A stretch of DNA of 64,000 nucleotides from Xanthostigma xanthostigma (GCA_963575645.1 OY754470.1:11478501-11542500), one strand, 5' to 3'; shown: positions 1 to 11,040, counted from the first letter of the stretch. Translations and numbers: made by a program. Notes: generated from the letters alone by a model not told the origin.

Positions 1-445
1 CGCACGTTTTCTACTTTTAACAAAAATAAATACAACCAAATGCACTCTTTTAATATAATGTGTATACAAAGATATTTGTACTTTATTTGATGTGGAAAAC
101 ACCGACATAATACACTTTTTAAAAGGTGTCATTGTATTACATTTTATAAACTGTGCCGAAATTTACTGTTGTCACCAAAATATTATGCCACACATATAGT
201 TTATTAATTTATTGCATGGGCTATAAAATATTGCTTTCCAAATTTAACAAAATGACCACACACAGTTTATTGCAAAGGCCAGTTTCATTTTTGCTGATCT
301 CTATTATTGTATAATATATATTTCCACAGAGACAAATTACACAGAAACTTAACAAATATTATCTATACATACCTAAATGTATACATAAAGTAGAAAATGT
401 AATGTATTATGTCCCGAATATCCGAAATAGATTTTTTTTTCAGCT
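1..445. other. AT-rich stretch without recognisable feature
   Basis: No ORF with coding character, RNA or repeat end was recognised before the foldback element that begins at its left target duplication at 446. Confidence 0.5.
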
Positions 446-974
446 AAAATTTTTAACTCAAATCTTTGATTAACGTCTGAATATACTCTTCAAATAAATA
501 AAATTGTCGACCAATTTTTCTCAGACCAATATATTTCGGAAATGTTATATATAAAATCTAACAAAAACTCTTTTAATGCTCAATTAGATACCGAAAATTT
601 AAGTAATATTTATGATAATATTATTTTGAAATAAAATTTTGTTTTTTTAAATAACTTTTTCTTTATGAATACTTTGATATCAATGACTACGTATTAAAAA
701 ATTTGCTTGTTAATAATTTTTCATTAATTCTTTTGATTCTTTCAAAAATATTCAATCATCATTCATCGTGCATTCTATATTAAATATTAAATAACTAATA
801 CTAATTATTTTTATATTTTTTAGATTTTTCTGAAGAAGATCCAAATCCGGATCGAAACGTCATCTTATGTTATATTGATTTGTTATTTTTTTATTTATTT
901 TTTTTTAATTTTTTGTCAATATAATGGTCTGAGATAAATTGGTCGACAATTTTATTTATTTAAAATGTTTAACT
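446..974. mobile_element. Hammerhead foldback retroelement, copy 1
   Basis: Two inverted arms of one family are seen. The left arm (459-536) begins AAATCTTTGATTAACGTCTG and the right arm (about 780-961) ends TTGGTCGACAATTTTATTT. The right arm carries a hammerhead-like motif at 830-861; the left arm has lost it. Flanks 446-458 and 962-974 are a 13-bp direct repeat with one mismatch (AAAATTTTTAACT), read as a target duplication. The middle (537-780) shows no coding. The same arms recur at 27615, 36937, 41586, 53916 and 63160. The inverted-arm architecture, a fixed end at AATCAAAGAT and variable truncation suggest a retroelement, with Penelope-like elements as the closest known behaviour (inference). 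Confidence 0.75.
830..861 (+). ncRNA. Minimal hammerhead ribozyme-like motif
   Basis: The core CTGAAGA is followed by one extra A, a 5-bp stem II (GATCC/GGATC) and then GAAACGTC. In hammerhead numbering GAA + ACGU + C gives a self-complementary two-pair stem III and cleavage after C. This is the minimal dimer-type form described for Penelope-like elements. Stem I is weak here. Whether it cleaves cannot be judged from the sequence. Confidence 0.6.
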
Positions 975-1169
975 TTAATATTCGGCAAAGTCAGTTGTAT
1001 ACATAATAATAATAAAAAAATCCAGCCAATTGAGCATCCTTCGGGTACGGAATCCTAAAAAAGATTGAGAAAAATTGTGTTGTTCAACTTTAGATTGCTA
1101 GTTGGTAGTAAACCCTCAGTTTACAGGTTTAAACTTGAAATTGCCAATTTAGATTTCTAATAATAATAG

Positions 1170-1264
1170 GTATTTGATTAGGAAATTTTCGTGGCTTTTC
1201 GGAGCAAAGAAAGCAGTACTTTTTCTTACGTTTCAACAAAAACGAAAATTTCCTAACCAAATAC
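1170..1264. repeat. Inverted repeat hairpin, 23-bp arms
   Basis: GTATTTGATTAGGAAATTTT at 1170 pairs with the reverse complement ending at 1264, with about one mismatch and a 49-nt loop. No element family was recognised. Confidence 0.7.
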
Positions 1265-1439
1265 TTCAAAAATAAACGGATCACACTTCTACTACTAGTA
1301 GATTGGGAGAAAAAAATAATAGTTAAGTTTCAAGAAGCTAACAAACGGACACGAAACACGATCACCGTCATGCAAAAACATGTTCCAAAACCGATACAAA
1401 CAGTTTCGTAAGCTACTGCTCATGCGAGTGACGGTTTGT

Positions 1440-1795
1440 TGTCCGTTTGGTGGCTGCTTGGAACATACCAACGATCAAACTGTTTGTCAAATTTTACGTG
1501 TTTGTCAAACTATTTGATAATGTGCAGCTTTGTTTGACGCGTTTGTTCAAACAACCTACGTATTTGACGCGTTTGATGGAAATCTGGATTGACGGTGTGT
1601 TTGACAAACAAGTTTGAAGGTGAGCGCCTGTGTTTGTCAAACAAGACCTTGCAATCATCACGTCACGGAGAAAACCGAAACTACGGGCAAATTTGACAAA
1701 TTTGTTTGATCTTCGGTTTGGTCGTTTAAGCTATTGTTTGATAAAAACGTAAAGTTTGACAAACAAATTTGTCAAACAAAGATCGTTTACAGGGC
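1440..1795. repeat. Cluster of TTTGACAAA / TTTGTCAAA dyads
   Basis: At least seven perfect copies of TTTG(A/T)CAAA plus variants such as TTTGACGCGTTTG lie within 350 bases, in both orientations, for example near 1484, 1503, 1598, 1634, 1691 and 1757. The spacing is irregular, so this is not a simple tandem repeat. It could be the sub-terminal repeat array of a DNA transposon or a protein-binding cluster. Neither is proven. Confidence 0.6.
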
Positions 1796-2184
1796 GCTTA
1801 ATAATAACAAAATATTCATTTAAAATGGTCCGGGCCGACATTAATTTTACAAGCGATGATCCTAAATTAAAATAAATCGTTAAAACATAATTCATTTCAG
1901 CCCAATATTTGCTAACGGTACGTTAGCAACCCTTTAGAAATATGATTTCGACAAGTCACCGCATGTGTTCAAAACTAGAACTGATTATCCCAGCTGTGAA
2001 AATCGACAACAAAGCCGTTAGTGAAAAGATTCATTATTGATATGAGAGAAATGATTCTGATTAAACGATGATTGAAAACATAAATTACACACATGAGTAA
2101 TAGTGAGACGTGTGGTACGACCCCTCGACTGTTGTTTATGTACACATTTTGTTCTGGTTTTCAAACTGATGACTTTCAATAGAG
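1796..2184. other. No recognised feature
   Basis: Mixed-composition sequence between the dyad cluster and a small ORF. Nothing could be assigned. Confidence 0.4.
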
Positions 2185-2415
2185 ATGCACTTCCATTTGA
2201 CTGCTTTCACACGCATCTTCCCTTTCAACGATATTGCTTCTGAAGTTCGATTCGAAAATGCGTCGGTGCCGAAATCGGTGTACGATTTGAATTTAAAGGA
2301 ATCTGTGAAACAGTTCGTCAATATTTCGATAATGCAATTGAAAGAAACGTCACAGCTGATCACTAAACCATTAGACGAAGGTCGAGTGAAATTCAGCCAT
2401 CAACTTTCGATTTAA
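2185..2415 (+). CDS. Small unassigned ORF, possible exon
   Basis: A 76-codon frame from ATG at 2185. Its base composition is more balanced than the surrounding AT-rich DNA, with many G/C third positions. The sequence just upstream ends TTTCAATAG, which could be a splice acceptor. No domain, signal peptide or membrane segment is visible, and the antisense strand is also open over most of the same stretch, which weakens the case. It could be an exon, a transposon relic or chance. I do not recognise the protein. Confidence 0.2.
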   Translation: MHFHLTAFTRIFPFNDIASEVRFENASVPKSVYDLNLKESVKQFVNISIMQLKETSQLITKPLDEGRVKFSHQLSI

Positions 2416-2621
2416 ATCTAAAAACCTTAAGAAGTTTTTGAGAGTTTATCTTGATTTAAACTATATGTTATCAATTCATTTTATCGACTTGTAGTGAATA
2501 TATTTTGATTCGTGTGATCGGTGATACTACTTATTTTGTTTGCCGCGAAAAATAAGCTTTGAACGATTGACGCATTGGCCGTTTTGAGATGCAGTTAAAA
2601 TTAAAATATATATAAAGATAC
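2416..2621. other. AT-rich spacer
   Basis: Nothing recognised between the small ORF and the Helitron end. Confidence 0.4.
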
Positions 2622-3265
2622 TATAGCTTTTACCCGAGACTTCGTCCGCGTGGAATCAGTGTGTGTATAAATGATTACACAATTCATAAATTCAAGCAAG
2701 ACTCTCATTTAGGACGGTCCTATAAACAATGTATTTTGTTTTACCATCTTTTGCCAAAAATATAAAGATTTTGTGAATTCGTTACACGTGAGCAAGGCAC
2801 ATACAGCTGGACGTGCGAAAAACATGTTTTTTTCTAAATTAATGCCAGCTACCTTTAGTGTTTGCCCCTAAGCTTTGTTATTCCGAAAGCGTTTTTTAAT
2901 GGGAATTGTAATCTTTAAAATGGCAAAGGCAAATCCGTTGGTATAGGTAATTGATATTCGTGGTATTAAAACACAGTCTCATTTAGATGTGCTACTAGTT
3001 ATAAATAATGAGAAACGTGTAGGTACCAGTACACAATTTGGGCGCATCAAGATTTGGCATTAAAAGTATCGGAACTCTCACTTTTAACATTAATTTATGA
3101 GAAGACATTTCACCCCTTTAAGGGTGGATTAAAAAAATAGTTTATATTTTTCCCCGGGCTTCTAACTATCTCCATATTAAAAATCATCACAATCGGCCCA
3201 GCAATTTGACTGTAAAAGTGTAAAAGATAGACAGACAGACAGAGTTACTTTCGATTTAGTATGGA
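2622..3265 (-). mobile_element. Helitron A, helicase-bearing relic
   Basis: Read on the minus strand it starts TCCATACTAAATCGAAAG at 3265, after a host A, and ends at about 2622 with a GC hairpin (CGCGGACGAAGTCTCGGG) followed by AAAAGCTATAGT, a decayed CTAG end. The TC start, AT target site and 3' hairpin are Helitron hallmarks. Helitron B at 38851-39913 is a second copy of the same family. Confidence 0.85.
2741..3050 (-). pseudogene. Helitron RepHel helicase C-terminus, decayed
   Basis: The minus strand, in shifting frames, encodes pieces of the Pif1-type helicase end of a Helitron replicase. LCTGTYTF at the high-coordinate end matches the usual LCNGTRL position. GQTLKVAGINLE follows at 2832-2867, then LYVPCSRVTNSQNLYIFGKR at 2744-2806. 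The order matches the last motifs of the SF1 helicase domain (GQ-L--V-INL ... LYVA-SRV). Several frameshifts and stops (for example just before GQT) show it is dead. The Rep HUH domain and the helicase Walker motifs are absent. Confidence 0.8.
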
Positions 3266-3984
3266 TAAAGCAATATTACATATACATAATCCATATGATG
3301 TTACAAATGAAAAATGTAATTAAAAGAGATAAACTCGACATAAGTAATTTTATAAATTCCTACACTAATATTATTAATTGCTTATTTGTATGGTCTAGCC
3401 TTGAACTTACGGAATGCGTTTTGATGAAACGCGGGTGCGTCGACTTTTATCAAATTAAATGGATGATCATTTGATGACTCGTTTAGAGAAATTGACGAAG
3501 TACAAGATTTCGGTATCTGCATTTTCACACCGACAAGTAACGACGGTCTATATTGAAATCAGAAAGTCATTTGTACACTATTTTAACAACCGACCAAAAA
3601 TACTCAAGCAATTGAAAGTAAAATGTATTTTTTATTTAAGTAAAATAAATTATATCACTTGTAAATATAAAGTCTCCAGACTACATTATAATAATTAATA
3701 TACGTAAGTGCTACAAGGCTACGATGATGGCTCTATATTTCACAGGTCTGTGGTTAGGGGTCCACAGCCACTATTTATTTTCTCTGGGTGACGAAGGCAT
3801 CGCACACCCACGTAGTGAAGGGCGTAGATATGGGGGAGGGGGGTAAAGGGGGTTAAAATAAAAAAAAACACTAAATAAGTTAAGAAAATTTTTATAGTTT
3901 CCAGGAGGAAACCGATATTTGACATTAAAAATTTACTTCCTGACACAGATTTCTGACGCTTTTTATATTTAAACTTTTTGTTAA
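3266..3984. other. No supported gene
   Basis: A 79-codon frame at 3459-3698 shows no domain and ends in low-complexity AT codons. I regard it as chance. A G-rich patch with GGGCGTAGATATGGGGG lies at 3820-3840. Confidence 0.35.
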
Positions 3985-4472
3985 TGTACAGTGTGTTCAT
4001 CGATAGTGGAAACAGTGAATAATTCTTGTATCCTACATTCCTACTAGATACAAAAAAACTGAATGGTTTTTTGTTCAATTCGAAGTTTATTATCGGAAAC
4101 CGCTGCGGTATATTTTTTTGTACTTCAAACAGGGAGTGTGTATGCATTTTTTTTCAAATGGCCAAATATACTTCTCTTAGATTTTCGAAATTTCCATTAT
4201 TTCTCTATAAATTCATTAAAAATTTTCATAAGGTAATATTTACACATCATCTCTGGAGTGCCTTGAAAAATAATTATGAAAATTTTATATGAATTTGTAG
4301 AAAAGAAAAAGGTGATTTCAAAAATCTGAAAAAAGTAGGTATATTGCCATTTAAACAAAATGCATGTACACTTCCGACTGAATTTGAAGTACAAAGAAGT
4401 ATACTTCAGCAGCGTCTGTTAGTAAATTATTCACTGTTATCATTATCGGGAAACACACAGAACGTACAAATT
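3985..4472. mobile_element. Foldback (long-TIR) MITE
   Basis: Both halves share CAGTGAATAATT at 4013 and its complement ending at 4437. They also share inner blocks such as GTACTTCAAA, TGCATTTT and AAATGGC, and outer GTGTGTT, all in inverted order. Arms are at least 180 bp and imperfect. No target duplication was found, so the ends are approximate. Confidence 0.65.
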
Positions 4473-4964
4473 CTGCCGTGCTTTCTTGAATTCTTGTAAA
4501 AGCTCGCTACGATTCTAATTTCACATTCTAATTTCTAACCAACTAGACAATTTTTTTTTAATATACTGATTTTTGGCTTCTACACCATTTATATAATCTA
4601 TGTTCTACATTATTTAATGTAATTAGCCACGTTGTATTTAGCTATAGATTACTTTTAAATAAATAAAATAAATTTAAAAAAAGGGGAAAAAATATCCGAA
4701 TACACAAAACACTGGGATACAGAATGGATGGACCAGAGGATTTGCGTGGGAAGGACCATGGAGTTGCATTGGGCTCGACCCCGAAGGACAAACGTACAAA
4801 AGAGCCAGGAACACGGACGGCCGGGATGAGAAAGGTCAGACACAGTAGTTAATGCCGTAAAGATAAAAATTCCCAATACACAACAAAGTTTTTCGATGTT
4901 TTCGCAAATCGGCAGCTTTTTGAGGCACTAAGAGCCTTCCGATGCGGTTAATATTACGTGTACT
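4473..4964. other. Unassigned, possible old LINE patch
   Basis: A more GC-rich patch (4690-4850) on the plus strand reads WMDQRICVGRTMELHWARPR, reminiscent of LINE-type C-terminal tails, but too short and decayed to assign. Confidence 0.2.
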
Positions 4965-5138
4965 TATGCAAAAAATCACGCTGAATCCAATGAGACAACT
5001 CTGTATCTCCTTTGGTTTAGGAGTTAGACGCGTTTTTATAAATTTTTCTTGAAAAAATTAAAAACGCTATAACTTGAAAACTACAATAGCTACAGACTTT
5101 TAGATACGCTCATTCGATTCAGCATGATTTTTTGCATA
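4965..5138. repeat. Inverted repeat, 30-bp arms
   Basis: TATGCAAAAAATCACGCTGA at 4965 and its near-complement ending TTTTTTGCATA at 5138 enclose a loop of about 115 bases. No family was recognised. Confidence 0.65.
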
Positions 5139-5520
5139 GGACCAAGTTATTTTTAATCATATGTTATATAAATTTCCGCTCGATACTGCACTTTATTTAA
5201 AATGAAAACTTGAAAACTACAATTGAAAAAGCTACTGTCAATACTCGTGACGCTATCTGTGTCAAAAACGACACCAGAGCGTACTTTTTCCTTGTTGAGG
5301 AGGCTAAAAACTTTTTGTGAAACAGCATGGGACAGTCATGACCGACTGGATTATCTTGATGAGTGTTCATCGTGATGTCGAGATCAGTCCAGAGATCGTT
5401 GTCCCGAGCTTTTTTTCTGGTGACAATGCGCGTCGGTTACCTTTTAATTAAATTTTTTATTTGTTAAATTATACTACAATAAGTATATATTATAATTTTA
5501 CATAAATAAATTTGTTACCT
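5139..5520. other. No recognised feature
   Basis: AT-rich to mixed sequence. Nothing could be assigned. Confidence 0.35.
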
Positions 5521-5585
5521 ATTGTCTCTGGTCTAGAGCTCGACCCCCCCCCCCATGAAGTGAATTCCTGGCTACGGCCTTGAGT
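5521..5585. repeat. DNA-transposon end-like segment
   Basis: A run of C followed by CATGAAGTGAATTCCTGG and CTACGGCCTTG looks like the terminus of a widespread insect MITE (reverse strand CAAGG-CGTAGCCAGG). The partner end was not found. Confidence 0.35.
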
Positions 5586-6379
5586 GGCAACATGTTTTTT
5601 TTAATAATGTTTTGGTACTACTAGTAGGTGAAAGATATATTATGCTTTTGTTGTTAAATTGTTGATTACTCGATAATTATTAAAGACTTTGTTACTTTTC
5701 TTAATTTTGATTTATAATAAATAATTGAAAAAATACACCATTTTCCTTAAGTGAACGCCATTCCCCCGTCCTACCTATAGGTAGATAGTATAAGAAACAA
5801 GATATCAAGTTTATTTATTTATGAATCGTCTATATGCGAAATGTCGGCACTTCACCAGTCACACAACTATTAGAATGTGAAAGATTCATATCACGGTGTG
5901 TATAGCACATACGGAGTGTACTTCCACAATGTATTATATGTATATGACTCGGCAGCTTTCAGCCTCTCAGGAGGGCGCTATAGTAATTACTCACTGAATA
6001 CAAAGACTGAATTAGACAGCAGTTTTATAAATATGGTCTGCGCGCCATGTATTCGACATAAAACAAACCTATTATACTGTTATTTTATATTGCCTTGCGC
6101 GTAAATAATATACCCATTTATGAGTAATGTTTATTGTAGTTCGTTTCAAATTATTTTTCTTTTGCATCATTTGTATATTGAAATCACTATTTTTAGAATT
6201 GTAACAGTAGATCAGAGTTCTATACATTTATTAATTTTGGTTTCGAAAGATTATGCTCGTAAAATAGTTTTACGTTTTGTGACAACTGCTCCTTTTCTGA
6301 AAATAAATGCTATAGGGCAAAGAGAATAATATTATGTTCTGTGGCAACGTTGTTTTTCTTCAAATTTTTGACCAGTTGC
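5586..6379. other. No supported gene
   Basis: AT-rich. The short open frames at 5877 and 6120 lack any domain and are interpreted as chance. Confidence 0.35.
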
Positions 6380-6972
6380 AGTGGTGAGGAATCATCCAGG
6401 CCCCTCGTTTCCACTGGGCACGTGCCCAGGGCCCCGCTATCGATAGGGATTCCTTAGTTCCTGCCAAATCACCGATATTTATTACCAAAAAATATATTTA
6501 TTTCGAAAAAATAAAACGATAATGAATGACTATAATACCTACTTGCTTATTAGCTTTCATGTGCGAAGCTACTCTACTCTCGCCCGAAAATCAGGCTTTC
6601 CGATTTCCGATGTTTAGGTAAATTTAAATATATAAAAATACAATTTCAAGAGAGATTAACCCGTAGATTTTGAAGAAGTGATTACCGATTTTGCCCATCT
6701 CAAATCTAGGAGGGTACCTCTTCAACCAGCATATAGATTTTTAAGCATTAACCTGTGAATGCTAAAAGAGTTATTACTTTTGTTGATTATATTATGTTGT
6801 CCTATTCATTTAATGTAACTGTAAAGAAATAAAAATAAATAATAGAATAAATTGAACCTGGCTTATCTACTTTCTTTGTCTGTTCTAACAAAATAGTTCT
6901 GTGTCAAGGTCATAGGAGCCCCATTATCCTAATGTGCCCAGGACCTCCAATAGGTTAAAGACGGCCCTGAAA
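6380..6972. mobile_element. Candidate TIR element with GGGCC ends
   Basis: GTGCCCAGGGCCCC at 6421 is mirrored by GGGGCTCC ... GTGCCCAGGACC and GACGGCCCTG at 6915-6971, the latter reading CAGGGCCGTCTTTAACC on the minus strand. That is a familiar insect DNA-transposon terminus. The interior is AT-rich without coding. No target duplication was confirmed. Confidence 0.4.
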
Positions 6973-7790
6973 TCAGCAGGTTATGAAGATCATAATTTTC
7001 CGTAAAATACCTTGATTGAACTTTACTTCTCTTAGAGAACGAGATACAAGAAAACAAAATAACAATATTTAGTGTCTAAATAAAAACTTAAAAAAAGCAT
7101 TAGACTAATTTTAATTGAAATTGAACATAGAATAATATATCTGAATAAAATACAACATTTTTATATTATATCAATTCCTCTAAAGTCTAATAGGTAATGA
7201 AACCACGATTTTTTTTTGTTCAAATTGTTCGATTATGTTGTAAAATTAAATTTGTTGTCATTACATAGATACAACTGCACATACTGAAATTTGATAACAC
7301 ACAAAAACTAATGCCATGTAGTGTAGTCGTGTAAGTTTAGTTTAAAACATTAAATAGAGAAGTGAGTGTGTGCAGTTATTTCAGTGAAGTGCTAACTTAC
7401 ATGTAGACGTGGCAGGGGGACGCATTAACACCATAAAGCAGTCTTAACGTAATGGCTGACGCTTTCATCCACCTAACACAAACGGTGTGTAATATGTTTC
7501 TATTAACGCCATAAACTATTGTGTTACATTCTACAACCTTCCCCTACTATACATTGCTATAACACGTTTGTATGCCGCCATCAAACACTATGATGTCGTT
7601 ATATTATGTCGGTTTTTTTCTACTTCGTTCTGATTTAGTTTGACGGTATGTCTTCATTAGAGCTTCGCTTTTTTGAAAATATTGTCTCGAACTCATTTGA
7701 AAAGGTATCGAGATCGTAAAAGCATCGATATTGTGCAATGGATGCTATTCCAAAAAAACAAGGCAATCCGTCTAGAACTAATAGGCGGAG
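6973..7790. other. No supported gene
   Basis: AT-rich sequence. No ORF, RNA or repeat end was recognised. Confidence 0.35.
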
Positions 7791-8304
7791 AGCTGGCTAC
7801 GGAGAAAATGGGTGACTCGGTGCAGAGCTGAAAATTTGCAGAATAATAGGAGATAGTACAAGTAAGTAGGGAAAAAATTGCCAGAAGGCTAGGCGGAAGA
7901 TAAAGAGCCGCCAGAAGGCGCTAATGTTGCGAAAAATCAGTGCACTTCTGGCAATTTCTATAGGTACTTATTCTGTAATTCAAAACTAGATTATATATTA
8001 TATATATTATACATTAAATAGTTATAAGGGCATACTGAAAATTCAAACATGATATAATAATTACATTCGACAAATATTCAAAATTATTAATGACATTTTG
8101 ATAGAAATAAAATTAAATAAATTAAAAAAAATACGTTTTTATAACAACGTAATTTTATTAATTTATTTAATTAGCGCTTTCTGGCGGCTCTTTATCTTCC
8201 GCCTAGCCTTCTGGCAATTTTTTCCCTACTTACTTATACTATCTCCTATTATTCTGCAAATTTTCAGCTCTGCACCGAGTCACCCATTTTCTCCGTAGCC
8301 AGCT
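7791..8304. mobile_element. Foldback element with 134-bp arms
   Basis: The left arm 7791-7924 (AGCTGGCTACGGAGAAAATG ...) and right arm 8171-8304 are reverse complements with only a few differences. They enclose 246 bp of AT-rich spacer. The arm similarity implies a young element. The open frame across the right arm is only the arm read through. Confidence 0.85.
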
Positions 8305-8636
8305 GTTAGTTCATAAGATCTGTACAGCTCGGGCGTACGTAGGTACAGATCAACCGACAGCTGATAATCGCGATTTTTCAATTACAGTTTTGTGAGTTAT
8401 TTAGAACTCTAAGCAATCTAAAAAATAATGCCATTTTATTGAACAGATTCTTTCCCTTTCAATTTTATTTTCTTGGGAAATTAACCATAACTGCACATGA
8501 ACAACACTCAACTTTAATGCGCAAAGCGTTTAAAGAGAACATACCGTTGACGGTGTATGCAATTCACACTATAATAATTCAGAATCCTGGTCTAAAAACG
8601 ATACAAATTTTAAAGTATTTATACCTACCAAGTTAT

Positions 8637-9240
8637 TTTTTTGACGTGATAACGTCTTATAAATTGATGAATCACCAATCTTATAAATTGATAAAACACC
8701 GGCTGCATGCACGAAAAAGTGTAACGTTCCTAACGTTCCTAGCGTTCCTAACGTTCCGCCTGACCATGTGCGTGCTTTTCTCGAAAACGGCCCTAACGAT
8801 TTGGATGAAATTTACTGAAAAGGGATTTTGGGGGGCAAAAAATCGTTTTAGCTAGGTCTCATCTCTCGAAAAAATCGTTTTCATACAAATTTTATCATTA
8901 TAAAAATCAATTTTTTGACGTATGAAAATACTTAAATATTGTAAGTAGGTTTTGGAATTTTATATAAACAGTGAAACAATTGTTTTCAAAATATTATGAC
9001 AATTAATCTTTGAGACTTAAAATAAATATGAAAGAAAGAAAGTTAAAAAAAAACAATTATATTATAGGTGGTAAGTAATTTTAATAAATAAAATTAACCT
9101 AAATTTGAAGCAAAAGATGCAATATCATAGATTCGAATTATTATTATAATTATTATATAAATTTAGGTTATGTATTACGGAATACGTTATCACGTAAAAC
9201 TATCGTCCGTAAACCGACTTTACAGATAACCAATTTTTTT
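8637..9240. mobile_element. Dispersed repeat family T, copy 1 (interrupted)
   Basis: This shares TTGACGTGATAACGTCTTAT at its left and GGAATACGTTATCACGTAAA plus CCGTAAACCGACTTTACAGA at its right with the copy at 18262-18512. The two inner blocks contain ACGTGATAACGT in inverted order, so sub-terminal inverted repeats are present. This copy has a 24-bp internal duplication (TCTTATAAATTGAT...), four 9-bp TAACGTTCC-type tandem units at 8719-8758, and about 375 bp of unrelated sequence from 8775. Confidence 0.7.
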
Positions 9241-9264
9241 ATGAATTTATTACATGTATAAGAA

Positions 9265-9640
9265 ATAGCGGTCCGTCCCGGTTTCACCCGGGTGCAAATG
9301 AACGAATGTGGGGAGGGGGAAGCATGAGTACGCACGTTCATCTTAGTTTACCGAGATGAATGTTGTGTCCAAATTTCATGACGATCGAAGTTACCGTTCA
9401 AAAGTTTTTGTAGGACAGACAATTTTTTAGTTTTGTATTATATATATTTTTTACACCTTGGCTTACATTATTGGAGTTTTAGTAGAGATCCAAATTTAAC
9501 TCGATCAACAATATAGCTTATGTTACTCAGTGATAATGTAGCATTCTATTAGTGAAAGAATTTTTAAAAACGGTCCAGCAGTTTTTGAGTTTATTCATTA
9601 CAAACAAAAATACAAATCTCTTCTCTTTATATTATTAGTA
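9265..9640 (-). mobile_element. Helitron C, non-autonomous
   Basis: On the minus strand the 3' end is CACCCGGGTGAAACCGGGAC followed by GGACCGCTAT, a hairpin plus a near-CTAG end at about 9265. The 5' end, near 9640, resembles TACTAATAATATAAAGAGAAG. The body shares CATGACGATCGAAGTTACCG with the plus-strand relative at 43185-43777. No protein is encoded. Confidence 0.75.
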
Positions 9641-9788
9641 TATATGTTACGGTTAATACAAGAAAGTAGTTAATTCGCGAATTAATCGGCTAATTACCCG
9701 AATTAACTAATCCTTGACGTTGGTTAATTCGGGTATTAGCCGGTTAATTCGCGAATAAACTACTTTCTTGTATTAACCGTAACATATA
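9641..9788. repeat. Long hairpin, about 69-bp arms, 9-nt loop
   Basis: TATATGTTACGGTTAATACA at 9641 is the exact complement of the end at 9788. The arms differ at only about four positions and meet at TCCTTGACG. It abuts the 5' end of Helitron C. It could be a MITE or a dsRNA source. Confidence 0.9.
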
Positions 9789-10095
9789 GATATCGCTTCT
9801 TCGTACCAAAATATTTATTACGGACTTAAAATCAAATAGGAATTTATAGCTTTAATTGTGAAAATCAAACTAATTGTTTCTATACGTTTTTGAATTGAAA
9901 TTAAATAGTTGGTATTACATATTTTGAAATTAAGAATTTTTAGAAATTATTACTCCAGCAATAAACAAATCTTATTCTTACCTTGATGTGTGTGATAGAT
10001 GGTGTTATCTATTTACAGGAAAAAATGCAGAACTCAGGTATTCATTGAACTGCAAAATTTTCAACAATCTTTAGTTCCATTTCTAAGCAACACTG
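9789..10095. other. No recognised feature
   Basis: AT-rich sequence between the hairpin and a hAT target duplication. Confidence 0.35.
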
Positions 10096-10600
10096 GTACA
10101 CCTAGGGTTGCCAGATTGGGAAATCAAAATTTCTGGACAATATTCTAAAATATCTGGACCAAAGGATTTTAGGCTGGATAAAATAAAAATCTGCATTAAT
10201 CAACCGAAACACGACATATAATTAAGTTATATGTACTTACTTAGGTATTATTGTTATAAGAAAAACGAAAATATGAACTATTGAGCTGAACAGCTGAAAT
10301 TGGTACAAAAACAGAGGTAGCTTAATCTAACAGTCAATGGTACCTTTGAAGTCACTTTTTTGCCACATATATTTAGTATTTCCCTTAGCCGCCTTTATCA
10401 TTTTAGAACCTTTCTCTGTATTTAGAAAAGATTTAAAATTAGTACAGTTTTCTTCAAAGTTTAATCGAATTATTAGCTCTGGCGGTGCATGTTTTTTATT
10501 TTTAGCTGGACATTTTGCCTAAAACCGGGACACTGGACAACGTGTAAAATTGCTGGACAATCCAGCCAAGTCCCGCCAATCTGGTAACCCTAGGTACACC
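10096..10600. mobile_element. hAT non-autonomous element with 8-bp TSD
   Basis: The element proper is 10104-10592, with ends TAGGGTTGCCAGATTGG and CCAATCTGGTAACCCTA. GGTACACC is duplicated at 10096-10103 and 10593-10600. The 8-bp duplication and the TIRs identify a hAT. The terminus resembles the transposase-bearing hAT at 25371. Repeated CTGGACAA words sit inside both ends as sub-terminal motifs. Confidence 0.92.
10327..10518 (-). CDS. Open fragment inside a hAT element
   Basis: A stop-to-stop frame of 63 codons without a start, minus strand, beginning AKCPAKNKKHAPPELIIRL and ending KSDFKGTIDC. Charged and hydrophilic composition looks protein-like, in contrast to the Phe/Leu-rich chance frames nearby, including the one on the opposite strand. 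Its position inside the hAT suggests a transposase exon remnant. No BED finger or catalytic motif is visible, so the function is unassigned. Confidence 0.3.
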   Translation of the reverse strand, partial: AKCPAKNKKHAPPELIIRLNFEENCTNFKSFLNTEKGSKMIKAAKGNTKYMWQKSDFKGTIDC

Positions 10601-10824
10601 TACGAAATCTGTGAAAACTAAATATGCAGTCTACGATGTTGGCCTTCTAGAACCCTTCGAGAAGTTCAAATGATCCTGACTAGTTACATATTTTAACCTG
10701 TAGGTAATAGGTATACTTATATTGGAACAGATGGCATAATGGAAGGGTGAAAATAAATCTACTTTTTATCGCCGTAAAAAAATGCCATAGTCAGGCCACA
10801 TGAATGTGGATGACATACAAATAT

Positions 10825-11040
10825 CTAAAAAATAAACATACACAGGTCACATAGCGATGAATAAAATGTGGAGGGAGCCTCTGTTCCGCCGGTGTGCGGG
10901 GCTCTAGAGCTGCATGTAGACTGAAAGTTCAAAGTGTGACGGGACAAGGGAAAGGAAAAGAAGGGGGAACGGGAGTGAAAGCGCGAAGGGCGGACAGAGG
11001 GTTGGGCGGTGAAACACACGAAATTGCCTTCCATATAAAT
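10825..11040. other. GC-rich, purine-rich island
   Basis: A clear local rise in G+C, with a run of GGGA/GAAAGG words between 10938 and 11010. No ORF with domains was seen. It could be a promoter, a 5' untranslated exon or a repeat. None is proven. Confidence 0.35.

Noticed and set aside
3740..4147. 135-codon minus-strand ORF
   Set aside because: It overlaps the foldback 3985-4472 and low-complexity sequence, and lacks any domain.
8098..8298. 66-codon hydrophobic open frame
   Set aside because: It lies in the right arm of the foldback 7791-8304 and simply translates the inverted repeat and its AT-rich spacer.
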